Assembly (NCBI GenBank): GCA_035506575.1
Contig: DATJPD010000100.1
Coordinates: forward strand, 124,001 to 188,000
Direction: 5' to 3'
Length of the DNA stretch: 64,000 bases
Source: DATJPD01 sp035506575
GTDB taxonomy: Bacteria > Pseudomonadota > Alphaproteobacteria > CACIAM-22H2
Below the pieces are notes generated by a model. The model worked only from the letters and a program-made list of their open reading frames with translations. It did no database searches and had not been told where the DNA came from. This document shows positions 9,401 through 17,133 of the stretch, in pieces. Position numbers and translations under genes: made by a program. Each line of letters begins with the position of its first letter. Within the stretch, counting starts at the first letter, position 1.

Positions 9401-9557
9401 GGCCGGATCGCGCGGCCTGTTCGCGACCAACTATGCGATCAGCGGGCCGACGAGCAGCCCGCAGATCTCGGTGAACGCCGCCTCGACCCTGGCGCCGGGC
9501 TTCCTGCGCCACCTCTTTGGGGCAGGCAGCAGCGCATCGACGGGCTCGAGCCGGTAA
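6435..9557 (+). CDS. YhdP/AsmA-like inner-membrane protein (DUF3971)
   Basis: A 1040 aa member of the AsmA/YhdP/TamB bridge-like family, which moves phospholipid between inner and outer membranes. A single N-terminal membrane helix (FAAALGAAGVLAVLGAGLLTW, about residues 12-32) is followed by a long periplasmic beta-rich region and an AsmA-type C-terminal segment (LDLKGTIVPAYAVNSLPGRI, LFATNYAISGPTSSPQISV) that matches YhdP ends. Shorter than E. coli YhdP (about 1270 aa), normal for alphaproteobacteria. Ends 2 nt from the convergent ClC gene. Confidence 0.85.
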   Translation: MASARRSRLRLFAAALGAAGVLAVLGAGLLTWRLSQGPLRLDFLTRRVEQALSDQEARVSIKDTVLVWAGWRENFEIRIRGVRMLLPDGRATLELPEMGIELSLRALLAHRLIAPASLEAIGARLVVVRAADGTWRFRSAGGGAETPSAVPFVLDDLLAPPDPTTSLGYLESASVVDSTVTIVDEASGRSFAVRSASFEVERDEGGLRARLSAVLDVADRSAALSATGRYAASSRALGLAISVANLDPASVATMAPELTALAGFAVPVSGRVDLAFDPQFRLARAGFELAGEAGKIAAASYGLPEDAPVRRLRLQGSVSGDLGDVAIGNAEIDLGGPVVSLRGRMTDAGAHPRAAGTVVVRNLAADDVRRLWPKGLAPQARDWVADHEIGGSLSELNADVTAQAASPAGPWSIEQMQGTFRVAGAEVNDLSPLPHIRDVSIEGTFTRDRLDLAIADAHIGDLRLADGSVALTGLGTDDPRAELDLPVSGPLRQALDLIDAPPLGELKKAGLDPADFSGDMSLRLAAKLPLAHELSADQVDARVTGRLRQVTVRRAAAGQDISGGDVEIAVNKAGLDISGRTTIGAIPADIELHRSFAPDAAVPTRAKLQARIASAADVTAFGVDISPYIDGPTSLAADYVERRGGRAEVTADATLDEAALSIAPLGWHKPAGQAAAAHAKAMLGGGQAMEIPEFSFASGTPAQGGLDARGRATLSADGSSLTRLDLTTLKVGLTDLRGTISRSESGLSIGLTGPSLDIAPLQQSDRGSAGGAGGAPLKLDMRLDRLYSGPDRWLAKFRFAGQRGAARWESADLTAETTDEAKRPGQAKVKLHARADGRQTLDVAIDDTGAFLDDLGLTSNIHGGRLGLHGATDMAREEKPLAGHVHMAEYRLVRAPLLARVLSVALVTGVLDSLSGPGIRFAQLDSDFAYFGSRIGIEDAHTAGAALGISAAGTIDIDGGALDLKGTIVPAYAVNSLPGRIPLIGQLLTAGSRGLFATNYAISGPTSSPQISVNAASTLAPGFLRHLFGAGSSASTGSSR

Positions 9558-9559
9558 TA

Positions 9560-10867
9560 TCAGCCCGGTGTTTTCTCCGCGGCCTTCGCGAGGAAGCCTT
9601 TCGACAAGGCGTGGTAGATGCCTTCCGGGCATACGGCCCTGGAGCTCGCGTAGGCGATCAACGCCGCGGCCATCAGCGGGATGACCATGGCGTGGTTGTT
9701 GGTCATCTCGGCCACGATGACGAAGGCGGTGATCGGCGCCTGCACCACGCCCGCGAAATACGACACCATGCCGAGCAGCATGATGGGCCCGAGCGGCGCT
9801 CCCGCGAACAGCCCGGCGACGTTGGCACCGAGGCCGGCACCGACCGCGAGCGACGGCGAGAAGATGCCGCCCGGAATGCCGCTGATGGTGGAGAACATCG
9901 TCGACAGGAACTTGAGCGCGCCGAAGCTCGCGGGCAGAGGCACGCCGCTGTCGAGCGCCGCCTTCACCTGCGAATAGCCGGTCCCGTAGATCGTATCGCC
10001 CGAGGCGAGACCGCACGCGGCAACGCCCAGCCCGCACATCATCGCGAACAGGATCGGATGCCGCTTGACGGCGGGTCCGATGCGGCCCGGCAGGCCGCGC
10101 GCGACCGCGATGACGATGCGGCTGAACAGGCCGCCGGCGAGCCCACCGGCCACGCCGCACAAAGGTACGGCGAGCCAATCGAGGCCGACGCGCAAGGTCC
10201 CCGCACTCGAGCCGAAATAGGTGTAGTTGCCGAGGATGGCGAGCGAGGTCAGGCCGGCCGCGATGACCCCGCCGATGATCAGGCCGCTGGTGCGGCTTTC
10301 GAAGGTCCGGCTCAGCTCCTCGATCCCGAACACGATCCCGGCCAGTGGCGTGTTGAAGGCGGCCGCAACCCCGGCCGCGGCCCCCACCAGGATGAGCCCC
10401 GGCTGGCGGCGCGGCGACATGCGGCCGATGGCGAACATGATCGAGGCGCCGACCTGGACCGTAGGACCTTCTCGGCCGACCGAGGCGCCGCACAGCAGTC
10501 CCAGCAGGGTCAGGAGGATCTTGCCGATGGCGATGCGGACCGACACCAGGCGCCCGCGCGATCCCTGGTCGCTGAGCTGCCGGGCTGCGATTGCCTGCGG
10601 AATCCCGGACCCCTGCGAATTGGGGAAGAAGCGGTTGGTCAGGAACACGCACAACATCAGGCCAGCGGGCGTCACGACGAAGGACGCGAAGCGCCCGCGC
10701 GCGATCAGCAGAGAAAAGAGCTCCTGCGCCCGGTCGGCGAGAAGAGCCAGGGCCACCGCGGCGCCGCCGACGATGATCCCGCCGAGGAGAAAGACCGCGC
10801 GGCGCTGCCAGCGGGCGGACAAGACCCTGAGGGCGCGCCGGCGGCGGCCGGAGAGAAACTGCCTCAT
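9560..10867 (-). CDS. clcA: ClC-family chloride channel/H+ antiporter
   Basis: Polytopic ClC transporter with the three selectivity-filter signatures in order: NSQGSGIPQAIA, SVGREGPTVQ (the gating glutamate) and IPGGIFSPSLAVGAG. The IEELSRTF segment supplies the acidic residue expected for coupled Cl-/H+ exchange. No CBS domain follows, so this is the short bacterial form. I start at MRQFLSGRRRR (10867); a longer in-frame start at 10915 adds a segment with no family match and would run through the palindrome at 10895-10912. Confidence 0.9.
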   Translation of the reverse strand: MRQFLSGRRRRALRVLSARWQRRAVFLLGGIIVGGAAVALALLADRAQELFSLLIARGRFASFVVTPAGLMLCVFLTNRFFPNSQGSGIPQAIAARQLSDQGSRGRLVSVRIAIGKILLTLLGLLCGASVGREGPTVQVGASIMFAIGRMSPRRQPGLILVGAAAGVAAAFNTPLAGIVFGIEELSRTFESRTSGLIIGGVIAAGLTSLAILGNYTYFGSSAGTLRVGLDWLAVPLCGVAGGLAGGLFSRIVIAVARGLPGRIGPAVKRHPILFAMMCGLGVAACGLASGDTIYGTGYSQVKAALDSGVPLPASFGALKFLSTMFSTISGIPGGIFSPSLAVGAGLGANVAGLFAGAPLGPIMLLGMVSYFAGVVQAPITAFVIVAEMTNNHAMVIPLMAAALIAYASSRAVCPEGIYHALSKGFLAKAAEKTPG

Positions 10868-10894
10868 GCTGAGGTTATAGGATATTCGCAGCGC

Positions 10895-10912
10895 CGTGAC
10901 AGGCCTGTCACG
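10895..10912. promoter_or_regulatory. Perfect 18-bp palindrome between divergent clcA and dienelactone hydrolase genes
   Basis: CGTGACAGGCCTGTCACG is fully self-complementary with no loop. It lies 28 nt upstream of the clcA start (minus) and 94 nt upstream of the hydrolase start (plus). Its position between divergent genes and its symmetry suggest the operator of a dimeric repressor. No regulator gene is adjacent. Confidence 0.5.
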
Positions 10913-11005
10913 CAACCAGCAAGATCGGTCTGTTCATTTGCCATCCGCACCTGCGGGCTGGTAAAAAACCGCACCAGTTCCCGCAAAATGGGTGGAGGAG
11001 CGAAC

Positions 11006-11677
11006 ATGGGACAGACCATCACGTTGAACGCCAAGGATGGATTCAAGCCAAGCGCGTATGAAGCGAAGCCATCGGGCAAGGCGCGCGGCGGCCTGGTCAT
11101 GATCCAGGAGATCTTCGGCGTGAACAACCACATGAAGCGGACGGCCGATATCTACGCGGCCGCCGGCTATCACGTGGTGGCTCCGGCGTTCTTCGACCGC
11201 GTCGGCAAGGACATCCAACTCGGCTACGGCGAGGCGGACATCGCAAAGGGCCGCGAGATCCGCGGCAAGCTCAACTGGGACCAGATCCTGGCCGACGTGC
11301 AGGGCGGCATCGACGCGCTCAAGGGGGCCGGCAAGCTCGGCATCATCGGCTACTGCTTCGGCGGCTCGGTCGCATGGCTGGGTGCTACGCGCTTCAAGGA
11401 CTTCTCGGCGTCGGTGTGCTTCTACGGCGGCAACATCGCGCAGTTCTCGGAAGAAAAGCCGAACTGCCCTGTGCAGATGCATTTCGGCGAGACCGATCAC
11501 GCGATCCCGCTGTCGGATGTCGGCAAGATCCGCGCGAACCAGGGGGCCAAGGTCGAGATCCAGGTCTACCCGGCCGGCCATGGCTTCAACTGCGACGAGC
11601 GCGGCAGCTACCACGAGCCAAGCGCCGCCCTCTCCCGCGAGCGGGCGCTGGCGTTCCTGAAGCAATACGTCGGCTGA
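11006..11677 (+). CDS. Dienelactone hydrolase family protein
   Basis: Alpha/beta hydrolase of the DLH group, 223 aa. The cysteine nucleophile sits in the elbow GIIGYCFGGSVAW; the acid and histidine of the triad fit FGETDHAIPLSD and YPAGHGFNCDERGSY. GGLVMIQEIFGVNNHMK is the conserved N-terminal block. The start at 11006 is fixed by GGAGGAG six to twelve bases upstream; an in-frame ATG at 10988 lies ahead of that site. Known relatives open dienelactones in chlorocatechol breakdown, but most are general esterases and no chlorocatechol genes are here. Confidence 0.9.
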   Translation: MGQTITLNAKDGFKPSAYEAKPSGKARGGLVMIQEIFGVNNHMKRTADIYAAAGYHVVAPAFFDRVGKDIQLGYGEADIAKGREIRGKLNWDQILADVQGGIDALKGAGKLGIIGYCFGGSVAWLGATRFKDFSASVCFYGGNIAQFSEEKPNCPVQMHFGETDHAIPLSDVGKIRANQGAKVEIQVYPAGHGFNCDERGSYHEPSAALSRERALAFLKQYVG

Positions 11678-11690
11678 TTCAGGCCTCTGA

Positions 11691-11718
11691 CGTCATGCCC
11701 CGGCACCGGGGCATGACG
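11691..11718. terminator. 13-bp perfect hairpin between convergent genes
   Basis: CGTCATGCCCCGG and its exact complement flank a 2-nt loop, 14 nt after the hydrolase stop and 2 nt before the VOC gene stop. It can act as a terminator for both strands, though there is no clear T-tract. Palindromes of this ATGCCCCGG type are dispersed in many alphaproteobacterial genomes, so it may also be a repeat copy. Confidence 0.55.
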
Positions 11719-11719
11719 G

Positions 11720-12601
11720 TCAGGGCGCCGCCAGTTCCAAATACATCCCGCAGGCGATGTCAGGGGCGATCTGGACCGCGCCGGACATCGCCCGGTAGGT
11801 CACGTCGGACGCATCGAAGCGCATCTTGACCGCATCGAGATCGCTGACCGCGATGCGGCAGCCGATGATGTGCGCGCTCTCGGGGGCAGCCGGCAGCGGC
11901 AGGCCGGGACAGCGCTCCGCCGCGGCTTCGCGGCCCAGCACGGTGAGCCGCCCGCGGGCGGTTGCGACCTCCAGCCGGCCACCTTGGGCGCTCACGGCGT
12001 CTTCGCCCTCGAGCCGCGCGAATAGGTCGGCGAGGCTTGGAGGATCGTCGGCGGCGATGAGGATCTCCTCGATCGTCGTGGCGCCGTTGGCGTGGCGCTG
12101 ATATTCGGGCCGCCAGAAGAACTCGGGGGCCCGATGCTGGCAGGTGAAGAAGGTGAGCTCGGGCAGGCGCGCGTCGGTCGCAAACGCGAGCGAGAACGCG
12201 ACCGTCGCCTCCCGGCCGTCGGGCAGCCGGGCCTGGCGGGCGAAATCGAACGGCGCGTAGGTCCCAAGGCCGGCCGCCGCGAACTCGTCGCGGTCGCGGC
12301 GCGCGTCGTCGGTCGCCAGAGCGATCATGGAGCAGCCCTCGCGCCGCTTCAGGAAGCGGTCGGCCGCGGCGCCGAAGCTGAACTCGCGCGCGCCGGCGGG
12401 CGTTATCTTCGCCGGATCGTCGATGGTCAGAAGCTCGATGAAATTGCCGCGGAACTGTGCCAGCGAATTGCCGGTCCCCCACGGATGCACGGCGTGCGGG
12501 GTCAACGTGAAGCCGAGCCGGGCATAGGTGCGCCGCGCGGCCTCGAGATGGCGCACGCAAAGCACCAGGTGGTCGATACCGCGGTTGGGTTTCCCCGCCA
12601 T
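11720..12601 (-). CDS. VOC family protein (two glyoxalase-like modules)
   Basis: 293 aa vicinal-oxygen-chelate protein. The first module starts GIDHLVLCVRHLEAARRTYARLGFTLTP with metal-site-like FRGNFIELL; the second is in the C-terminal half (ESAHIIGCRIAVSDLDAVKMRF...CGMYLELAAP). The layout resembles the glyoxalase-like (PF13468) branch. The substrate is unknown. Start at 12601 (MAGKPNRGIDHL); upstream in-frame sequence is antisense to the RidA gene. Divergent from RidA with a 51-nt gap holding an imperfect palindrome (12616-12631, CGGA..AATT..TCCG). Confidence 0.75.
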   Translation of the reverse strand: MAGKPNRGIDHLVLCVRHLEAARRTYARLGFTLTPHAVHPWGTGNSLAQFRGNFIELLTIDDPAKITPAGAREFSFGAAADRFLKRREGCSMIALATDDARRDRDEFAAAGLGTYAPFDFARQARLPDGREATVAFSLAFATDARLPELTFFTCQHRAPEFFWRPEYQRHANGATTIEEILIAADDPPSLADLFARLEGEDAVSAQGGRLEVATARGRLTVLGREAAAERCPGLPLPAAPESAHIIGCRIAVSDLDAVKMRFDASDVTYRAMSGAVQIAPDIACGMYLELAAP

Positions 12602-12652
12602 CCCGCTAGGATAGGCGGACAAATTGTTCCGTCCAGTGGGAAAGGACACGTG

Positions 12653-13099
12653 ATGCTCGAAAAGGAGATCGTGCGCAGCGGCGTGCCGGAGACCGGCGGG
12701 CCGTTCAACATGGCGGTGACGTTCGGCCCGATGCTGTTCGTCTCGGGGCTGCCGCCGTTCAACGAGGAGTTCAGCCGGCAGATGCGCGAGGCGCGCGCGA
12801 GGGGCGAGAAGCTCCCCAAATATTCGCCGGTGTCGTTCGAGGACGAATGCCGCACGGTCATGGACCATTTGAAGCGCATCGTCGAAGCCGCGGGCTCCAA
12901 TATGGATTGTCTGCTGAAGGTCACGGTGTGGCTCAAGGACCAGACGCAGCAGGAGGTCTTCGACCGCGTCTATCGCAGCTATTTCTCCGCACCCGACACC
13001 CTGCCGGCGCGCACGCGCATGCAGGCCGGCCGCACGCCGCTCGATTGCGGGCTCGAGGTCGACGCGATCGGATATATCCCGGGCAGAAGCTGGGGCTAG
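12653..13099 (+). CDS. RidA family protein
   Basis: 148 aa member of the RidA/YjgF/UK114 family; RidA itself hydrolyses reactive 2-aminoacrylate and related enamines to ketoacids. Conserved elements are FVSGLPPF near the N-terminus, LKRIVEAAGSNMDCLLKVTVWLKD, and PARTRMQAGRTPLDCGLEVDAIGYI with the substrate-binding arginine. It has an insert after SGLPPF (FNEEFSRQMREARARGEKLPKY) absent from housekeeping RidA, pointing to one of the other subfamilies. A GTG directly precedes the ATG and could also start it. Confidence 0.85.
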   Translation: MLEKEIVRSGVPETGGPFNMAVTFGPMLFVSGLPPFNEEFSRQMREARARGEKLPKYSPVSFEDECRTVMDHLKRIVEAAGSNMDCLLKVTVWLKDQTQQEVFDRVYRSYFSAPDTLPARTRMQAGRTPLDCGLEVDAIGYIPGRSWG

Positions 13100-14121
13100 G
13101 CCCCGTATTCCTTCCAAGCCGGCAGCCGGCCTTCGGCGACGGCGTGGCAGGCGACCGCCCCACCCGGGAGCTTCGTGTCCTGCGGCACCTCGCTGCGGCA
13201 GCGCGCGTTGGCGAAGGGACAACGAGGATGGAAGGCACAACCAGGTGGAGGATCAAGCGGGCTCGGCACCTCGCCCGCGACCGGCGTGCGCGGACGGCCG
13301 GTCATCGCGAGATCGGGGATCGCGTCGAGCAGCATGCGCGTGTAGGGGTGCTGCGGGCGCCGGAACAGGGATTCGGTGTCGGCCCATTCGACCAGGCGGC
13401 CGAGATACATCACGCCGACCGTGTCGGAGACGTGGTAGACGACCGCGAGATTGTGGCTGATGAAGAGATAGGTGAGGCCGAGGCGGCGCTGCAGGTCCTT
13501 CATCAGGTTGAGGATCTGGGCCTGCACCGAGACGTCGAGCGCCGAGGTCGGCTCGTCGCAGACGAGGAAGTCGGGCTCGCCCGCGAGAGCGCGCGCGATG
13601 GAGATGCGCTGGCGCTGACCGCCCGAGAATTCGTGCGGATAGCGCTGCGCGTCCGCGGGCGACAGTCCGACCTGGCGCAAGAGCTCGGCCACGCGCGCGG
13701 AGACCGCCGCCCGGCCGTGCACCAGGTTCCGGAAGCGCAGCGGCTCGGCAATGATGTCCGCGACGCGCCAGCGCGGGTTGAGCGAGGCGTAGGGGTTCTG
13801 GAAGATCATCTGCATGCGCGCCTGCGGGCTCTTGGACCCGGTGCGCGCCGTCCCGGCGGCGAGGTCTACGCCTTCGAAGCGGATGGCGCCGGCGTTGGGC
13901 CGGTAGAGGCCGACGACGAGGCGCGCCAGGGTCGACTTGCCGCAGCCGGATTCGCCGACCAGGCCGAAGGTGGTGCCTTTGTCGATGCGGAAGCTCACCC
14001 CGTCGACGGCGCGCACGACCTGGCGCGGCTGGTGCTCGAGCAGCCGGTTGAGCAGCGGTGCCGACACGTCGAAATGGCATTTCAGACCGTTCGCCTCGAG
14101 AAGAGGTGCGGCCTCAGACAT
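13096..14121 (-). CDS. Peptide/nickel-type ABC transporter ATP-binding protein (DppF-like)
   Basis: Second ATPase of a peptide-type importer, 341 aa. Walker A GESGCGKSTLA, signature FSGGQRQRISIARAL, Walker B FLVCDEPTSALD and H-loop FISHNLAV are all intact. The C-terminal oligopeptide-transporter extension carries CAFHPRCPFANARC, the cysteine-rich motif that holds an Fe-S cluster in some Dpp ATPases. Start MSEAAPLLEANG at 14121 overlaps the upstream ATPase gene by 8 nt. Last gene of the ABC set; its stop overlaps the RidA stop by 4 nt. Confidence 0.92.
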   Translation of the reverse strand: MSEAAPLLEANGLKCHFDVSAPLLNRLLEHQPRQVVRAVDGVSFRIDKGTTFGLVGESGCGKSTLARLVVGLYRPNAGAIRFEGVDLAAGTARTGSKSPQARMQMIFQNPYASLNPRWRVADIIAEPLRFRNLVHGRAAVSARVAELLRQVGLSPADAQRYPHEFSGGQRQRISIARALAGEPDFLVCDEPTSALDVSVQAQILNLMKDLQRRLGLTYLFISHNLAVVYHVSDTVGVMYLGRLVEWADTESLFRRPQHPYTRMLLDAIPDLAMTGRPRTPVAGEVPSPLDPPPGCAFHPRCPFANARCRSEVPQDTKLPGGAVACHAVAEGRLPAWKEYGA

Positions 14122-15088
14122 GCACCACCTCCCCCGCGAGCCAGCAAGCGGCATGGCTGCTGCCGGCGGCCAGGAGCTCCGGCCGCTCGGCGCGGCAGCG
14201 CGCGATCGCCCGCGGGCAGCGTGGATGGAAGGCGCAGCCGGACGGGATCGCGTCGAGCCGCGGCATGGCACCCTCGATCTGCACCAGGCGCTCCACCTTG
14301 CGGCTCATGTCGGGGATGGCGCCCATCAGGCCCACCGTGTAGGGGTGCCGCGGGCGCTTGATGATGTCGGCGACCGGCCCGATCTCGACGATACGGCCGG
14401 CATACATCACGGCAACCCGGTCCGAGGTCTCGGCGATCACGCCCATGTCGTGGGTGATGAGGAGCACGGCCGTGCCGTGCTGGTGCCCGAGGCGCTTCAG
14501 GAGCCCGATGATCTGCGCCTGGATCGAGACATCGAGGGCGGTGGTCGGCTCGTCGGCGATGATCAGCCGCGGCTCGGCGGCGAGGGCGAGGGCGATCACC
14601 ACGCGCTGGCGCATGCCGCCCGAAAACTGATGCGGGTAGTGGTCGAGGCGCTCGGATGCTGCCGGGATGCCGACCTCTTCGAGCAGGCGCACGGCGCGGG
14701 CGCGCGCCGCGACCGGCGACATCTCGAGATGCGTGAGGATCGTCTCGGTGAGCTGGTCGCCGATCCTGTAGAGCGGGTTGAGGCTGGTCAGCGGGTCCTG
14801 GAAGATGGCGCCGATCTTGCGGCCGCGGATCTTGCGCAACTCGCCCTGCGGCAGATCATCGATGCGCCGCCCTTCGAGGAGGATCTCGCCGCCCGAGATG
14901 CGCCCGGGCGGCTCCAGGAGCCCGATGATCGCAGCCCCGGTCATCGACTTGCCGGCCCCGGATTCGCCCACCATGCCCAGGATCTCGCCGGGGGCGATGC
15001 CGAACGACACGTCGTCCACGGCGGTGAGCGCGCCACGCCGGGACGGGAACTCGACCCTGAGGTGCCGGACCTGAAGGAGCGGATCCAT
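14114..15088 (-). CDS. Peptide/nickel-type ABC transporter ATP-binding protein (DppD-like)
   Basis: First ATPase of the importer, 324 aa: Walker A GESGAGKSMTG, signature FSGGMRQRVVIALAL, Walker B LIIADEPTTALD, H-loop LITHDMGV, and the C-terminal CAFHPRCPRAIARC motif. Start at MDPLLQVRHLRVEFPS (15088). It follows the DppC-like permease by 2 nt, so the transporter genes form one tight transcription unit. Confidence 0.93.
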   Translation of the reverse strand: MDPLLQVRHLRVEFPSRRGALTAVDDVSFGIAPGEILGMVGESGAGKSMTGAAIIGLLEPPGRISGGEILLEGRRIDDLPQGELRKIRGRKIGAIFQDPLTSLNPLYRIGDQLTETILTHLEMSPVAARARAVRLLEEVGIPAASERLDHYPHQFSGGMRQRVVIALALAAEPRLIIADEPTTALDVSIQAQIIGLLKRLGHQHGTAVLLITHDMGVIAETSDRVAVMYAGRIVEIGPVADIIKRPRHPYTVGLMGAIPDMSRKVERLVQIEGAMPRLDAIPSGCAFHPRCPRAIARCRAERPELLAAGSSHAACWLAGEVVHV

Positions 15089-15090
15089 GA

Positions 15091-16005
15091 TCAACGCAGC
15101 TTCGGATTGAGGGCGTCGCGCAGCCAGTCGCCCAGGAGGTTGACCGACAGCACGAGGACCGCAAGTGCCGCACTCGGGAACAAGGTGATCCACCATTCGC
15201 CCGAGAACAGGAAATTGTTGCCGATGCGGATGAGGGTGCCGAGCGACGGCTCGGTGGGCGGCACGCCCACGCCGAGAAAACTCAAGGTCGCCTCGGTGAT
15301 GACCGCAAGTGCCAAGTTGATCGTGGCGATGACCAGGACCGGCCCCATGACGTTCGGCAGCACGTGGCGGAGTGCTATCAGCGGCCCGGGCAGGCCAATG
15401 ACTCGGGCCGCCAGCACGTATTCCTTGGTGCGTTCGACCAGCACCGACCCGCGCACCGTGCGCGCGTAATGCACCCAGTAGCTGAGCCCGATCGAGACGA
15501 TGAGCACGAAGACCGCGATGTCGGAATGGCGGTCCTGTCCGATCACGCTGCGCGTGATCCCGTCGATGAGGAGCGCGATCAGGATCGCCGGAAAGGAGAG
15601 CTGCACGTCGGCCAGGCGCATGATGAGCGCATCGACCATCCCGCCGGCGTACCCCGCGACGAGTCCCAGGCCCACGCCCAGCACCAGCGCGAACAGCACC
15701 GAGAGAAAGCCCACCACCAGCGAAATCCGGGACCCGTACAGGATGGTCGACAGCACGTCGCGGCCCTGGTCATCGGTGCCAAGCAGGAACGCCGCGTCGC
15801 CGCCGTCGATCCAGACCGGCGGCTTGAGCGCGTCGGTGAGCTCGAGCGAGGCGAGGTCGAACGGGTTATGCGGCGCCACCAGCGGTGCCCCGAACGCGCC
15901 GATGAAAAACAGAAGCGTAATCGCGGCCGAGACCACGACCAGTTTGGAGCGGGTGAAGCTCCAATAGAGGTCGCTGTCGCGGATGCGATGCACCCAGCCG
16001 TTCAT
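15091..16005 (-). CDS. Peptide-type ABC transporter permease (DppC-like)
   Basis: Inner-membrane permease, 304 aa. The N-terminal OppC-type segment (DLYWSFTRSKLVVVSAAITLLFFIGAFG) is followed by the LGTDDQGRDVLSTILYGSRISL motif characteristic of DppC. The EAA loop that docks on the ATPase lies in KEYVLAARVIGLPGPLIALRHVLPN. Start MNGWVHRI at 16005, overlapping the DppB-like stop by 4 nt. Confidence 0.93.
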   Translation of the reverse strand: MNGWVHRIRDSDLYWSFTRSKLVVVSAAITLLFFIGAFGAPLVAPHNPFDLASLELTDALKPPVWIDGGDAAFLLGTDDQGRDVLSTILYGSRISLVVGFLSVLFALVLGVGLGLVAGYAGGMVDALIMRLADVQLSFPAILIALLIDGITRSVIGQDRHSDIAVFVLIVSIGLSYWVHYARTVRGSVLVERTKEYVLAARVIGLPGPLIALRHVLPNVMGPVLVIATINLALAVITEATLSFLGVGVPPTEPSLGTLIRIGNNFLFSGEWWITLFPSAALAVLVLSVNLLGDWLRDALNPKLR

Positions 16006-16988
16006 ATACCGCGCCCGGTCGTGTCTTGCGCGCGCAGGCGCGGGTCGACCACGAAGTAGAGGAGATCGACCAGGAGGTTGATCACCACGAAGAAGAAGCC
16101 GATCAGGACCAGATAGGCGGACATCACCGGCACGTCGGCGAACAGTACCGACTGGACGAACAGGAGTCCCATGCCCGGCCAGGAAAACACGGTCTCGGTG
16201 ATGATGGCGAACGCGATGATCGAGCCGAGCTGGACGCCGGTGATGGTGATGACCGGGACGAGGGTGTTCTTGAGGGCGTGGCCGAAATAGACGGCACGGT
16301 TGGTGAGGCCGCGGGCGCGGGCGAACTTGATGTAGTCGGTGCGCAGCACCTCGAGCATCTCCGAGCGCACCAGGCGCATGATGAGCGTCATCTGGAACAG
16401 CCCCAAGGTGAAGGCCGGCATCAGGATGGCCTTCCAGCCGCTCACGGTGAGGAGGCCGGTCGTCCACCAGCCGAGCCGCACCACGTCGCCGCGGCCGAAG
16501 GACGGCAGCCACCCGAGCAGCACCGAGAACACCAGGATGAGAAGGATGCCGATGAGGAAGGTGGGAAGGGACACGCCGACCAGCGACACGGTCAGCATGA
16601 TCCGGCTCAGCCAGTGCTGCGGATAAAGACCGGCGAAGACGCCCATCGGGATGCCGAGCAGGAGCGCCATGAGGGCGGCCACGAGGCTGAGCTCGAGCGT
16701 GGCCGGCAGCCGCGCGGCGATCATGTTCGCGACCGGCTCCGTCGTGCGGTAGGACAGGCCGAACTTGCCCTCGACCGCGTTGCCGACGAAGCGCAGGAAG
16801 CGCACCGGGGCCGGATCGTCGAGGCCGAGGGCCTGGCGGAGCTGCACGCGCTGCTCGACCGGGGTGTCCTGGCCGACCATGATGGCGATCGGATCGCCCA
16901 CGTAGTTGAACATCGCGAACGCGATGAAGCCGACTGCCAGCATGACGAAGACGGACTGGATCAGGCGGCGGATGATGAAGGCGATCAC
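16002..16988 (-). CDS. Peptide-type ABC transporter permease (DppB-like)
   Basis: Inner-membrane permease, 328 aa. Opens with MIAFIIRRLIQSVFVMLAVGFIAF, has the DppB marker GLDDPAPVRFLRFVGNAVEGKFGLSY and an EAA loop in TDYIKFARARGLTNRAVYFGHALKN. A 145-nt gap containing an inverted-repeat element separates it from the upstream binding-protein gene, a normal place for stem-loops that stabilise the binding-protein message. Confidence 0.93.
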   Translation of the reverse strand: MIAFIIRRLIQSVFVMLAVGFIAFAMFNYVGDPIAIMVGQDTPVEQRVQLRQALGLDDPAPVRFLRFVGNAVEGKFGLSYRTTEPVANMIAARLPATLELSLVAALMALLLGIPMGVFAGLYPQHWLSRIMLTVSLVGVSLPTFLIGILLILVFSVLLGWLPSFGRGDVVRLGWWTTGLLTVSGWKAILMPAFTLGLFQMTLIMRLVRSEMLEVLRTDYIKFARARGLTNRAVYFGHALKNTLVPVITITGVQLGSIIAFAIITETVFSWPGMGLLFVQSVLFADVPVMSAYLVLIGFFFVVINLLVDLLYFVVDPRLRAQDTTGRGI

Positions 16989-17020
16989 GGCGATGGTGTG
17001 GCGGGGTACCGCCCCTGAGC

Positions 17021-17130
17021 CCCCTCACCCCGACCCTCTCCCCGTGAGGGAGAGGGAGCGGAATGCGCACGTTGCAACTCACCTCGCCCTTTTGGGGAGA
17101 GGTCGCGAGCGGCAGCGAGCGGGCGAGGGG
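17021..17130. repeat. Intergenic inverted-repeat element between binding-protein and permease genes
   Basis: Two stem-loops in tandem. CCCTCTCCC (17034-17042) pairs with GGGAGAGGG (17048-17056). CCTCGCCC (17082-17089) pairs with GGGCGAGG (17121-17128) around an inner region rich in GCGAGCG. This CCCTCTCCC/GGGAGAGGG style is a common dispersed intergenic repeat in alphaproteobacteria. In the minus-strand mRNA it falls just after the binding-protein stop codon. Confidence 0.6.
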
Positions 17131-17133
17131 CCG

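Noticed and set aside
12616..12631. Palindrome CGGA..AATT..TCCG between VOC and RidA genes
   Set aside because: Only 12 of 16 positions are symmetric. It could be an operator but is too imperfect to list as a feature by itself.
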